Under the pieces are notes generated by a model. That model saw nothing but the letters and a program-made list of their open reading frames with translations. It searched no databases and was not told the DNA's origin. Positions 1 through 11,300 of a stretch of 64,000 nucleotides of DNA are shown in pieces; position 1 is the stretch's first letter, and the number at the start of each line of letters is the position of its first letter. The DNA comes from Lytechinus pictus (taxonomy: Eukaryota; Echinodermata; Echinoidea; Temnopleuroida; Toxopneustidae), in NCBI RefSeq assembly GCF_037042905.1, contig NW_026974140.1, forward strand, positions 13,031,001-13,095,000, read 5' to 3'. Position numbers and translations under genes: made by a program.

Positions 1-585
1 TTAAACAAAGGGCGAGAATGAGCTTGCCAGTGACTAAAGGTAATTGCTCGCACTGCCATTTTTTTGGGGAAAAAATAAACAATTCAGGCTGCTCTTGTAT
101 GTACTCCCCCACACCTCAATGCCATAAGTGAGATGTTGCTCTATAAAAGCTTTGTATAACAATATCAAAGTAAATTTGGGTACAAAATGTCGTAACCGAA
201 ACAAATTCCTATTTTCTTACGTATTTTGAGTTAATCGTCCGTATATGACCTTTCCATGACAGATGCTTATCAATTGTTATACCTACAAAAGTTGCTTCTT
301 CCAATTCCTCTCCATCTAGTGTAATATTACCACGCAACTTAACATTCCTTCTTCTACTGCTGATTAAATAAATTTTGTTTTCAGAGAGTTGATAGTAAGC
401 TTATTTGCAACACACCACTTTTGCACTTTATTTATATTAGTATTTATCTCATTGGTATCGATCTCATCCTCTCCAATTGGAAAGGTGTGAAAAAGATTAG
501 AGTCGTCAGCAAATAATCTAAAATTTGAAACGGATGGAAGATCATTTATGTATAATGATTTATGTATTATCTGGATGTTATTCAT
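1..585 (-). pseudogene. 3' part of a non-LTR retrotransposon reverse transcriptase (broken)
   Basis: Reading the minus strand from 585 gives a stretch with LYINDLPS followed by LFADDSNLF, the FADD form of the catalytic YxDD box of reverse transcriptase. It continues through INKVQKWCVANKLTINSLKTKF, the usual thumb-side sequence of CR1/Jockey-like LINEs. The frame closes at 364 but homology resumes in another frame (ITLDGEELEEATFVGITIDK, then HLSWKGHIRTINSKYVRK), so a frameshift lies near 370-375. The window edge truncates it. This is a dead LINE copy, not a host gene. Catalytic motifs upstream of FADD are absent. Confidence 0.8.
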
Positions 586-821
586 ATCGTGACAAACACA
601 CAGTCCCCAATATTCTTAATCCATTCGCTCAGGCAGCAATTGCTCAGAGAAAATCATAATCAAGATGCTTGATCCACGCGCCAGTTCTTGATGCAATACA
701 TGCTTTGACCACAACATACACATGTATCTTCCGTTGAAACTATATTATTGCATATTATCCTGTTCTTTTTTAATTACAACACCGTTTTTGTTACTGAAAT
801 AAATTACTGTATTTTCATTTT
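586..821. other. no recognisable feature
   Basis: No convincing ORF, RNA gene or repeat boundary was seen between the LINE fragment and the minisatellite. Confidence 0.5.
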
Positions 822-1002
822 CGGACTAACGAACCTTCGGATTAACGAACCTTATTTCGTTTCGGACTAAGGAACCTTCGGATTACCGAACATTATTTCG
901 TTTTCGGGTACACGAACCTTCGGAATTACGAACCTTCGGACTAATGAACCTTCGGAATATTCAAACCTTGGGAATAACGAACCTTCGGAATTACGAATGT
1001 AA
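822..1002. repeat. short-period tandem repeat built on CGAACCTTCGGA
   Basis: The core CGAACCTTCGGA recurs about ten times at 15-30 bp spacing, separated by taa/tta-type spacers and two ATTTCGTTT insertions. The core contains the near-palindrome CGAACCTTCG, so the array can fold. No coding potential. Confidence 0.75.
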
Positions 1003-1618
1003 CCCGAAGAGAAAAGGAGACTGAAAGAGAGAAAGGGAAAGGGGAAATGGTGAAATAAAAATAATTTTTGAATAGTACGTCAAAATTTTGATCGATCGCT
1101 TTGCTATCTCGCAGCTTTATAGAAGTTTTGTTCCATACGCTATCTCAAAATTTCCGGCTCATTACGACAGTGGTGTCTGCTCTCCCTAAAATGTAACTCA
1201 ATCTGAATATACGATTAAACTAGGTAACAATTGGTAGGCCAACTGATTAAACGGGGCGTGAACGCCACTACATTGAGTTGGAATCCACAAACATCAATGA
1301 TTGGTTTTCTAAAATGAAAAATTATTTCAAGTTGATTTGCTCTGATTTATACGGCCCATCTACTCCTCCCCAAAAGGTAATTTGTATTCATGTCAAAGCT
1401 TTTGGAAAAACAACATTTTCCTCTCCACGCTACGCATGTATATATTACCAATAACGTAATTTAATTCCTGTATAGGATTTTCTGAGTTTGCTGTTTGTTT
1501 TTTATAAGTCTATTGAATACAAACTAGAAGTGCACCAAACAAAAACATGATAAACGAGGTCGTGAATATTTGAAAATTCCCAGGTACGCCATACTATATG
1601 CCTCCTTAATATCACTGC
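1003..1618. other. no recognisable feature
   Basis: A short purine-rich run at 1010-1050, otherwise AT-rich unique-looking DNA with no supported gene. Confidence 0.5.
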
Positions 1619-1931
1619 CAGAAGCGGATCTAGAGGGGGGGTTGGGGGGGGGTTGCAACCCCCCCAAAAAAAAAAAATCCGGGGACCATTTTTTTTAAAT
1701 CTTATCTTTTTTTTTAAACTTGTAATTTTATTTTATTCTATTTCTATGTATTTATTTCATTTATTATTATTATTATTATACGCCATTTTCACACACAGGT
1801 TTTCAAAAATTTTCCCTACTGTGGCCTCCACACCCTCCCCCCTCGCTCGCTCCGCTCGCTTGGACTCGGTCGCTACGCTCCCTCGCATACCACCCCAACC
1901 CCCCCTTTATAAAAAGCTGGATCCGCCCCTG
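1619..1931. mobile_element. MITE with CAG..GCGGATC termini and 5 bp TSD
   Basis: The left end reads CAGAAGCGGATCTAG and the right end CTGGATCCGCCCCTG, imperfect inverted repeats of one another. ACTGC sits immediately outside both ends (1614-1618 and 1932-1936), a 5 bp target duplication. The interior is G/C homopolymer plus AT-rich DNA. The open frame at 1653-1943 lies entirely within it and is not a gene. At least one other copy (4448-4710) and a partial one (about 39000-39115) are in this window. Confidence 0.75.
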
Positions 1932-1936
1932 ACTGC

Positions 1937-4447
1937 TGCATGACGTACAACATTTTCCACCTTGTCTATTTTATCATATAGCAGAAATTACTGCATTGCA
2001 TAATTGTTATCATGACAGACAGTGTTTTTCAACACATTACACGGATTACAATCACTTTAATTTTCAATTTATGAAAAATTGTTAATAGAAACCCGCAATT
2101 TGATACGCGCACACCCTATTCACTGCATGCATAGCGGAATGGAGGAATAGGGAATGAAAACACAATACAATTGTTAATCAACTGGGTCTTCAAAGGAAAT
2201 AACAAGTTTATCACTCAGATTCCTGTATCCCTAATGGCTGGCCTGATCAAGTTGACAAATTCAGTCAGGCGGATCAGGATTTAACATAAAGCAAATCAAA
2301 GCAGATCAAGGAGTCGGGGCCCTGCCCCCCCCCCCCCCCCCCCCGAGGAAAAAAAAATATTATCAACAAAAAAGCGGGGAAGTGACTTCTCTGAGAAAGT
2401 GTGCAATTCTCTTGCCCCGATGTTGGCGTCGGTGGGTATGATTGGAGCGATAAACAATTTTCTTTGTTGTCTCCCCCAAAAGAAAAATCACCGAGAAAGT
2501 CGCAAATGTCGTGACCACTGATCTCCTTTTGGAGGGCTTGTCAGAATTCTTAAAGGAAAAGTAGGTCCCGCTTTAGACTCACCTCCTTAGGAAACCTGAA
2601 TCCACCAATGAAATCTTCGGCAGTCGGAACCTATATCACCGAGCCAATTACTGCATTGTATTTTTCTTTGTTATTCATTCATTCATTCATTTAGTTAATT
2701 GTATTACTTTTTTTGGGGGGGGGCTCTCTCACAAAATACGCTGTATAAACCCCCCCCAAAAAAAAAAATGGCATCATGACGCCCTTGACACACTTGAGTT
2801 CTGCTCAGTTCATTATTTTTTTTAATTAAAAATATAAAATTAGTATCGACCATCTCCCACCCCATTCAAAAACACAAATCAGAAATCCTCATACTCTCTT
2901 TATATTGAAATGGTTTTAATTTAAGCTTTACGATTGCTTCACTTTTAAAGGATGAAAAGAAATTGTGATTATCTTCATCAATCAATATACAAGATTTATC
3001 CCTTTATATTGATTTAAATGCCATTCACATGGCGAGAATTATACATAACCCAAAATTCCACATTGAAGTGAATACTAATTTCCATTCACTTTCCTCGATA
3101 CTTGAGTGAACAGGTTATAGAATGAATTTTACAGCAGTTGTCAATAAATTGTATTGTTATATTTGTAGATATCATGTTTTATAATAATTGATTTCATGAA
3201 AAAAGTAGAAATCGTCTGAATTATATTATAAACCTCTTTTTTTTTACAAATACTGTAGGTATCATGTTTAAATCTCATTAGCCGATCAAAAACAATTATT
3301 GTACGGCTGATACAATAAATGACGGAAAGTTGCAGTTATTATTAATCGATTACTATTATGACCTTCCAGGATAAGATTGATTTTATGCAACGGAACCCAG
3401 GACATCGAAAATTTGCTCTGTCGCAAAATCTATATAGAGGATAAACTCAGTCAGTAACGAAATTCATCCAATTATATTCCTCTACATGCACCAACGATAG
3501 ATGGCGTGATATCCATCGGGCTTTTTCATTCCTCTTCCTCTCTTTCCCCCTCATGACTGTATCTGTCTTTCCACCGGCTTTCCACACATTCTCTTCTCAC
3601 TAACGTCCTAGTTTTTCATACTTTAGAGGATCGATTGGCCAAGACTTGGGGGTTGTAGAACAGAAAGAGAAGATTACGAAGGGGCGGCGGAGGAGAGGTG
3701 GGTGTCAATATTTGAGGAGGGAGGTCGGTAAATTCGCAAAAAAGGCAAGAAGGGGGTATATAGAGGAAGTGGATGACAATGGGAAGAAAGAAATAATAAA
3801 GGGCAAAATTATGGGGAAAGGTTTGATGGAAAAAGCAGACAGAATAAAAACAAAATAAAATTTTCCTCGCTCACCGCCCTCCCTTGTTTTGATTTACTTA
3901 CAGGATGGATTGAGAAGTGAACAAATTTTGAAAGCCTGGAAAATATATAATTAAGATATATAACTTCATTGAGCCAAAGAGTGATTTGTGGTTTCACGTG
4001 GTCTTAAAAGTCAAACGAATCTAGCAAGCAAAGTGAAATTAAGAGTCAGAGAGTGGCAGTGAAGTAGGGGCACATACGGCCCGTGCGCAAGCGAAGAACT
4101 TTCCCTATTTTGGCTTGTTATTTCTTTTCTGAAAAAAAATCCCCTTTTTTAAATCCTAAACTCGCCCCTGAAGAGAGGGTTGTCATGATTTCAGAAATCA
4201 AACGCATTCGATAAGCAGAGAGATGGCCGACCAACCATCATTACAAACATGGGTACTGTCTTTGGATTGTTCGTTCTCTAATATAAAATAATAACTTTCT
4301 TAACAATTAACCATAAAGTTGAATGGAGCAATCAAAATCAATTATTGATCGATCGAATATCATTTTCTTGCGTGTGTTCATGTCTAGATCTAGACTTATA
4401 TTTGAATGGAAAACCCTATTACCACTCGTTGCATATTATAGTATACC
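1937..4447. other. intergenic, no gene supported; homopolymer runs and a decayed MITE
   Basis: Contains a C-run at about 2327-2344, a short ATTC run near 2670, G- and C-runs at about 2715-2770, and a purine-rich stretch at 3640-3860 whose translation is low-complexity K/R/E/G. At about 4066-4170 the strings GGGGCACATACGGCCCGTGC and ACTCGCCCCTGAAG look like a decayed relative of the MITE at 4448-4710. No conserved coding sequence was seen. Confidence 0.5.
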
Positions 4448-4710
4448 CTCTGGCGGATCCAGGGGGGGGGCACATCCGGCCCGTGCCCCTCCCCTTTGGA
4501 GAGGCATAATCAAAAGTAAATATGCCATTCTAACATAAGTGTACCCCCCCCCCTTTGAAAGCGAGGACTTTTTTTGCTTGTCGAGTTTTCCGTGAACAAA
4601 ATGACCCTAAATTTTCTTAAATTTCGGATGAAAACTTTTTTTTTTGCTCGTCAAAGTTTCCTCGGGAAAATGTGCCATTCATTTTGGAAAATCCTGGATC
4701 CACCCCCGAA
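4448..4710. mobile_element. MITE, GGCGGATCCAG termini, TATACC target duplication
   Basis: The inverted ends are CTCTGGCGGATCCAGG and CCTGGATCCACCCCCGAA. TATACC lies directly outside both (4442-4447 and 4711-4716). The inner part carries GGGGCACATCCGGCCCGTGC, seen decayed at about 4066. Same broad family as 1619-1931. Confidence 0.75.
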
Positions 4711-4716
4711 TATACC

Positions 4717-7050
4717 AGCCCCCCTCACTTTTCATCTTGAGAATGTGAAAAGTGGTAAGGGAGGGACAGGGACACGGGTCTAAAAAAATTGTTACAATAT
4801 TGTTTGCAACACCGTCTCACCCCCATCCATAAACGCCAAAATGCGATAAACCAATGAATGTCTTGAAATGATTGTTATAAACTTCAGAGAAACTATTAAC
4901 CAGTGTTTTGTTTTAACAAAATCCGACGGTATTTTGGTGGATGATCTTTCCACTATATATAACATAACGTTTCTTACAGACGTATATAATGGTTTGATGA
5001 AAATATCCAAAATGTCTTTGTGAATATTGTGTTCGACAGAAATGTAAAATATCAGTCGACTTATTAGTTAGAATCTACCAGAATTTTCGTTGATATGGAC
5101 CATTGATCATTTTACTCAGTTGGACTCAAATTCACTAACAGTAGACTACAAAATGGGTACTTTGACCAATCAATGCAAGAGTGTATAGGCTATTGCTAAC
5201 AATATGATTCAAATAACAATGTATCATGCTAATTGTCCTGTTATTAAAAAATTGATAAAGTTCCGTTTGAAAATTATCTCAATATTGTGTTTCTTTTTGC
5301 CTAAATAATTTCAATTGTAAAAATCATATTTTATCGAATTCGATTCGATTTCAATTGATCATTAAAAAAATAAAGCAGCGATCACCCGGTTTTATAACGA
5401 CCAATAAAATGGTGCCATGCCAAAACATAAAGCGATCATAAGCCTTAAAAAACAGAACATACTGCAGAGTGATTACTGATGACACATGCAGTGGATAACT
5501 AAAAAAATTATTGAGACCCACATGTATATAATAATATCTAATAACAGCTCTAGGGATCGTTTCATGAAATGACTGGTTTTATAATTTATCAGAAAATCCT
5601 GCTTTATCCGACAATTCTATAGTAACAGATACTCAGCTAATCAAAATCAAGGAAAGTTGTCAGATCTGACAACTTGTCGGACATAAATGTTGATGAAATG
5701 CTGCTCTGATTTATTGCTATTAATACCAGTCTTTTACAACAACAGAGGGCTCACTACAGGAGTGACCACATTTTCAAATTAACCCTTTTCCAATTTCGCA
5801 ACGATCGGAAAGTTGCGCAACATTTTGTACTTGGAAATGGGACAAAATTTTGTTCATGCACAACTCAAATATACATATTACGTTGTCATAGATAATTAAA
5901 ACAACACAAATGATCAACAATATCAAGTTATATCAGCCTCATTTATATTTTCACAATCTATTACAAAGGTTTAAAAATATCAAGGTAAAGTATTTTTAGT
6001 ATATATACTCTTGAAGATATTACATTTCAAAACATATAAGATAATGTAAATATAATAATGATAAACACATCATACCCTTTATTTCATCAATACTTTACAA
6101 AAACAATACAAAGTTTTTCTGATGCAAGAGGTGAAAGATCAAATTATTTTTACATTATTCTGAATAAAATTGTGACTAGGAAACTATTATGCATAAAATA
6201 AACAGTTTCACTAACTCAGATTTTATTTCAATAAGGCATGAAATGCATCCATCGTTATTTTTTTAATAAATAATAAGGTTTTTCTTGCTACCAGGGAACC
6301 GACTAATAAAAAACACACACACAATCAACGAATTTTTACAAACAAAACAGACCTGGAGAAAAACATAAATTATGACCTTTTTAAAGATAAACATTGCGTA
6401 ACTGTTACAAAATTGAATAAACTAGGGATTTATATAATAACATAATAACAACAACAACAACAACAACAACGATAATAATAATAATGATAATAATAATAAT
6501 GATAATAATAATAATGATAATATAGCATATCATTCAATTAAATCAGGAGATAATCACTCTAATTTTCATTTTAGAGTAGGCATACCTGCATGATAATAGT
6601 CAAATAATTGAATAAATATCAGACAAATCTGACTGGCTCACAAGAATATCTATCATACCCGTATGTCTATAGCTGTTGACATTTATATTCGTGGTGTCAG
6701 AAAATGAAGACTTATTCAGAAATTTAAAGTACATGTACATTATATAAAATAGAATTCACCCTAAACCCTAAAGCACATATGTCTTTTTCACATTGATAAT
6801 TTTTCCAGTTTGCTACAGTATACTTTCTACACTTTTGCATAACGGAACCATATCCGATATACAGAGTTACTTGACTCTTTTCTTTCCTCTAAGTTTCCTG
6901 TGTAGGCATATTTCATGTTCTTCCAATGAGTTCAAGAATGTTTCGACTAATCCATTTATATATTCAGAATAGTCACCAATATTATAAAATTATCTGGCAT
7001 AATTATATGGAAGATTGTATAAAACAGCGAAACTGCAAGATTTCATTTAT
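4717..7050. other. AT-rich intergenic DNA downstream of NIPA2, no gene seen
   Basis: No ORF with recognisable protein content. The part near 7050 may belong to the NIPA2 3' UTR, but no transcript end can be fixed from sequence. Confidence 0.5.
6449..6525. repeat. AAC / AAT / GAT microsatellite
   Basis: A run of AAC triplets grading into AAT and GAT triplets. Confidence 0.9.
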
Positions 7051-7610
7051 AGGACAAGTCCACCCCAACAAAAAGTTGATTTGAATAAAAAGAGAAAAAT
7101 CCAACAAGCATAACATTAAAAATTTCATAAAAATCGGATGTAAAAATAAGAAAGTTATGACATTTTAAAGTTATGCTTGATTTCACCAAACAGTTATATG
7201 CACATCCTGGTTGGTATGCAATTTGTATTTTATTATATGAAATATTCTAATTTTCTCCTCATTGTCAAGTAAAACAACGATTAATTCCTCCCTGTACATT
7301 AGCATTAGCATTGTTCAATATTATATGGTTCAGTCAAGTTGGTCCATATTGTCAAATATGTAAAAAATGAAATATTGTATAATTCAAACAATAACAAAAC
7401 AAAAGAAATAATGAGTGAAGGACATCATTGACCGTCTCATTTGCATGTCACTGAAATATGCACATCACTGTTTTGTGAAAAATAAGCGAAACTTTAAAAT
7501 GTCATAACTTTCTTATTTTACATCCGATTTTGATGAAATTTTCAGCGATATGCTAGTTTGATTTTTGTCTATTTATTCAAATCAACACTTTTCTGGGGTG
7601 GACTTGACCT
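7051..7610. mobile_element. MITE with about 125 bp terminal inverted repeats
   Basis: The left end starts AGGACAAGTCCACCCCAACA. The right end is its reverse complement with a few changes (TTCTGGGGTGGACTTGACCT). The arms match over roughly 7051-7180 and 7490-7610, including AAGAAAGTTATGACATTTTA. The arms contain AATAAA-type signals on both strands. It sits just below the NIPA2 stop codon and may supply part of that gene's 3' UTR. No clear target duplication was found. Half-copies with related sequence occur near 19570-19690 and 28560-28680. Confidence 0.8.
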
Positions 7611-7671
7611 TTAAAAATAAACTGGCAAATATTGAAATTCGTTGATATTGTTTATGATACCCGCCTGCATG

Positions 7672-8315
7672 TTACGCCATCTCCTGGTCTGACAATATGT
7701 CATTCTGAATGCTTAAGTCATTAAGCAGACTGACAGACTCTACATTAATACAACAATCATCAGTGTCTGACCGTGGTTCATGAATTGAAGCCGCGCACGA
7801 GCTCGTCGTCGTCATCATCTTCTTCCCCGTCGATGGCAAGTCTTTCAACGACATCGATAAATCCCTGAAGGTGTGTAGGAGAAAAATCCCTGAAATAACG
7901 ACACCGAAACCATCGAGGGCACCAATGACATCGGTGGCCGTCATCCTCCGCCAGTCTTGGAAGAAGAGTGATGACGCAACAAGGACGCTAGCGGTGAAGA
8001 AGACGTAATAGATAGGAGTGACGACGGCGGTGTTGAAGATATCGAGAGATTTGTTGAGATAGTGCATCTGGATGGTAATGAAAACGATCATGAGTATGAT
8101 GAGGATCCATGTCAAGGGAGAAGCTAGGGTGTTGGTTCCATCGAAGAACTGGATGATCGCGATGCCGACGCCCTTACACGCCATGACGGTGAGGGAACCA
8201 ATTAGGGAACAGATAAGGATGTAGATGATGATGTTGGACTGTCCCCAGCGAGGATTGATGGCGAATATGAGGACAAGACAGCTGATAACTACCAAACATA
8301 CGTACGATATGAACG
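7672..8315 (-). CDS. NIPA2: NIPA2 coding exon 5 (terminal)
   Basis: The acceptor is TTTTAACTCAG. It encodes the C-terminal membrane helices ([71 protein letters not shown]) and a cytoplasmic tail ending SDQEMA. The stop codon is at 7672-7674. Confidence 0.95.
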
Positions 8316-11300
8316 CTGAGTTAAAAGAGGGAAGAAGATAGGATAAGGTTTTTAATGACTAAATCGAAATTAATATGGTTAAATAAAAGAAAAATCATCT
8401 CGTGTACTAAAAGTTAAAGAATTTTCTTCTTGGGGAAAGGATGAGCTTTTAGTATCCTGAATAATCTTGTTTCATTCATACTTTGATAATAGAGCAATTT
8501 CAAACAAAATAGCGTCATTATTTGTGGAAACATCTCTATTATTACCAATTACATATGTGACATCAAAATTTTACATTGTCAAACTTTATATCGTGTCGCG
8601 AATGTTATATGGTGAAAACGATGGAGTTGTGTTCGAGGGTATAACTATATGGTGTAAACCTGTAAAACCAGCTGCCTGAGAGCGATTATGAACTGACTGG
8701 CAACGCAGAACGGTCTTCATCGCGCATCGATTTCCTCAATCAGAAGATTCTGCATTATAAGTGACATGTTTAAAGTTCCCTAATATAAAAATGCATTAAA
8801 AGGTGACATTCATACAAACGCAATATGTTGAATATATTATCAAAAGATTATAATAAGTAGATACTGAGAATAAATATAATTTTATATCATGCATAAAAAA
8901 AAAATCTTAATGCTTTAATTGTCAGTATAACTTACGCGGTGACTGCAAACTTTTGGCTAGCCAGCTGAGAGTATGACCAGCCTCATCCGTAGGTGTATGT
9001 AAGACGATGACGATAGACCCCATAATGCAGAGTAAACAACCAATCTTTCCTAAAAGATTTAGGGTCTCATTCAAACAGTACGACGACAACACAGCTCTAT
9101 AAGACAAAATAGATACACCATTCGGTTAATGAATACATTAATAAATACTTTCGAACGAGATCAAGAAAGCGAATAATTTATTTATTTATTTATTTATTCA
9201 TATTTCACCAGGGTAGCTCATTCAACAAAAGTTGATCTTCCATGAGGCCCTGGATAACAAACAATACAACTATATACAATTAAAATCAATCAATGGTGAT
9301 AATACATATACAATCATCAGTCCATATAATATTGTTAAAATACAGACGTATAAAGTGACAACAGTATTATATAAAGTAATGCATCAAAAAAGAGATGATA
9401 GTTAAAAGCAATTTAATAATATTTATGAATAAAGTAAATAAGTGGGAAATAAATCAAGGGCAGTATAATGAAAAAAAAAACCGATATTAACGATTCAACA
9501 CCCAGCACCTCCGTTTCCCAGGGCCATGGCCCTTCGCGCCAGATCTTGGCCTATTATATCTTATTCAATTTTCTTAAATGTTAAAATTTGCTTAATAGAA
9601 TCCCCATCGAATTAGTATTTGAGCAACTGCGCTCGCACCATGACTTTTATTTTAAATAATGTTTGTTCCGTTTGAGGTCTTAATCTAAATTTAAAAAAAA
9701 TCAGCTCGTGCTTCGCGCTCGTATAGTTTGTTTTTCATAAAAGCGTGCTTAAACTGTTAAGTTTTTCATGCCAAAATATTAAAAAATTTCAGCTCGCGCT
9801 TCGCGCTCGCATCATTCGTTTAATTTGATGTCTATCCTGTTTGTGATTAAAAAAAGGGATGATAATGTCCCATTAAGATCTACATCTAAAAAAAAACCGC
9901 TCACGCCTCGGGCTCGTTTAATCTGTTCTTTATCGAAAAGGTGCTGAAAACTTCCTGTTTTCAGCTCGCGCTTCGCGCTCGTTTTAATTGTTCATTCACA
10001 TACATATCATGTTTATGATTATCAAAAGTGAATAGAATGCTCTGTTTCAAAGTCTAAATTACAAAAAAAGTCAGTTCGCACTCGCATTATTCAATTACTG
10101 AGATCTATTTTCTTAACTGTGAAAGGTTCTCCATCGGATCAGTATATCCGAAATTTCAGCTCACTCTGAAATTTCAGCTCGCTCACACAGATCGTTCTTA
10201 ATTTTGAAAAATTGGTTCAGATTAGAATATAAAAAAAAATATTCAGGATTAAGATACCCATCATCATCAATGGCAACCATCCGATTTCTGAAACTTACGA
10301 GACAATGACACTGAGGGCGCCCAAAGGAGTGACAAGTGTGGCAGGAGCGAAGGCATATGCCATGAAGTTGCAGAGTTCTCCGAGTCCCACTTTAAAATAA
10401 AGATAAATAATAGTAAAAATAATAAATAATAATAATAAAAACAAACATGACTATGCACTTGATTAGAAGAGGCTGTAGACCTACGATCTTCAGTTTCTAA
10501 AATCGCAATATTATGGTCTTATCAAGTTTAGACTACATACATTTAAAATATGGAATAAGACAAGGCTTTGATAATACTTACGTAATAAAAACCCCGCCCA
10601 CCAAAGCCACTCCTTCAGGTATGCATGTCCTCCGTCACCTTTGGATGAAACAAAATGAACAACAATCAATATTGAAACGACACAAAACAACAAAAACAAT
10701 TAAATATCTAAATAGAAATTGTCAAGTAAATGTTCAGTGTGACCATGGACCTGCTAGTAGGTCCATGATGGTGTGATTAACGCAGTTTAGATTTAATTCA
10801 TGCTATTAATTTGTCATCCACGCACTCTTATGTACTTATAATATCCCAGCGTCGGCCAGTAGACATTCATATGGTATTTTCTACATGTACCTTTTATATG
10901 ATTAAAATATCACTTTCATTGCGTTTAATAAGGTAGTTTTTCAAATTATTAATACATACAAGATTTGTTTAATGTTAGAATACATATAACCAAAAACTCA
11001 AGTATAAGTGGTGCTCAATGCACTATAGGGTGGAGAACGATCACAGAAGTATTAAAAGCGCCAATGTTCAATCCTTTCAATTCTAGTGTTCCCGGTTTAT
11101 ATGATTTTGTCTCTGTTACCATACATAAATAGGCCTTCAGTGCCTAGTTTGAATTAAAAAATCGTTTGTTTTTATCTCATTTATAGTCTATTTTCCCTCT
11201 CATTTGACAAGTTTATTTAAATATTTAACTGGTTATTGTCAATTTCGTATGGTAAAATTAATTCTACTTTTATATCATTATAAAACCCCCCGTCGTTGGG

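Noticed and set aside
1653..1943. 96-codon plus-strand frame
   Set aside because: Lies within the MITE at 1619-1931 and is driven by its homopolymers.
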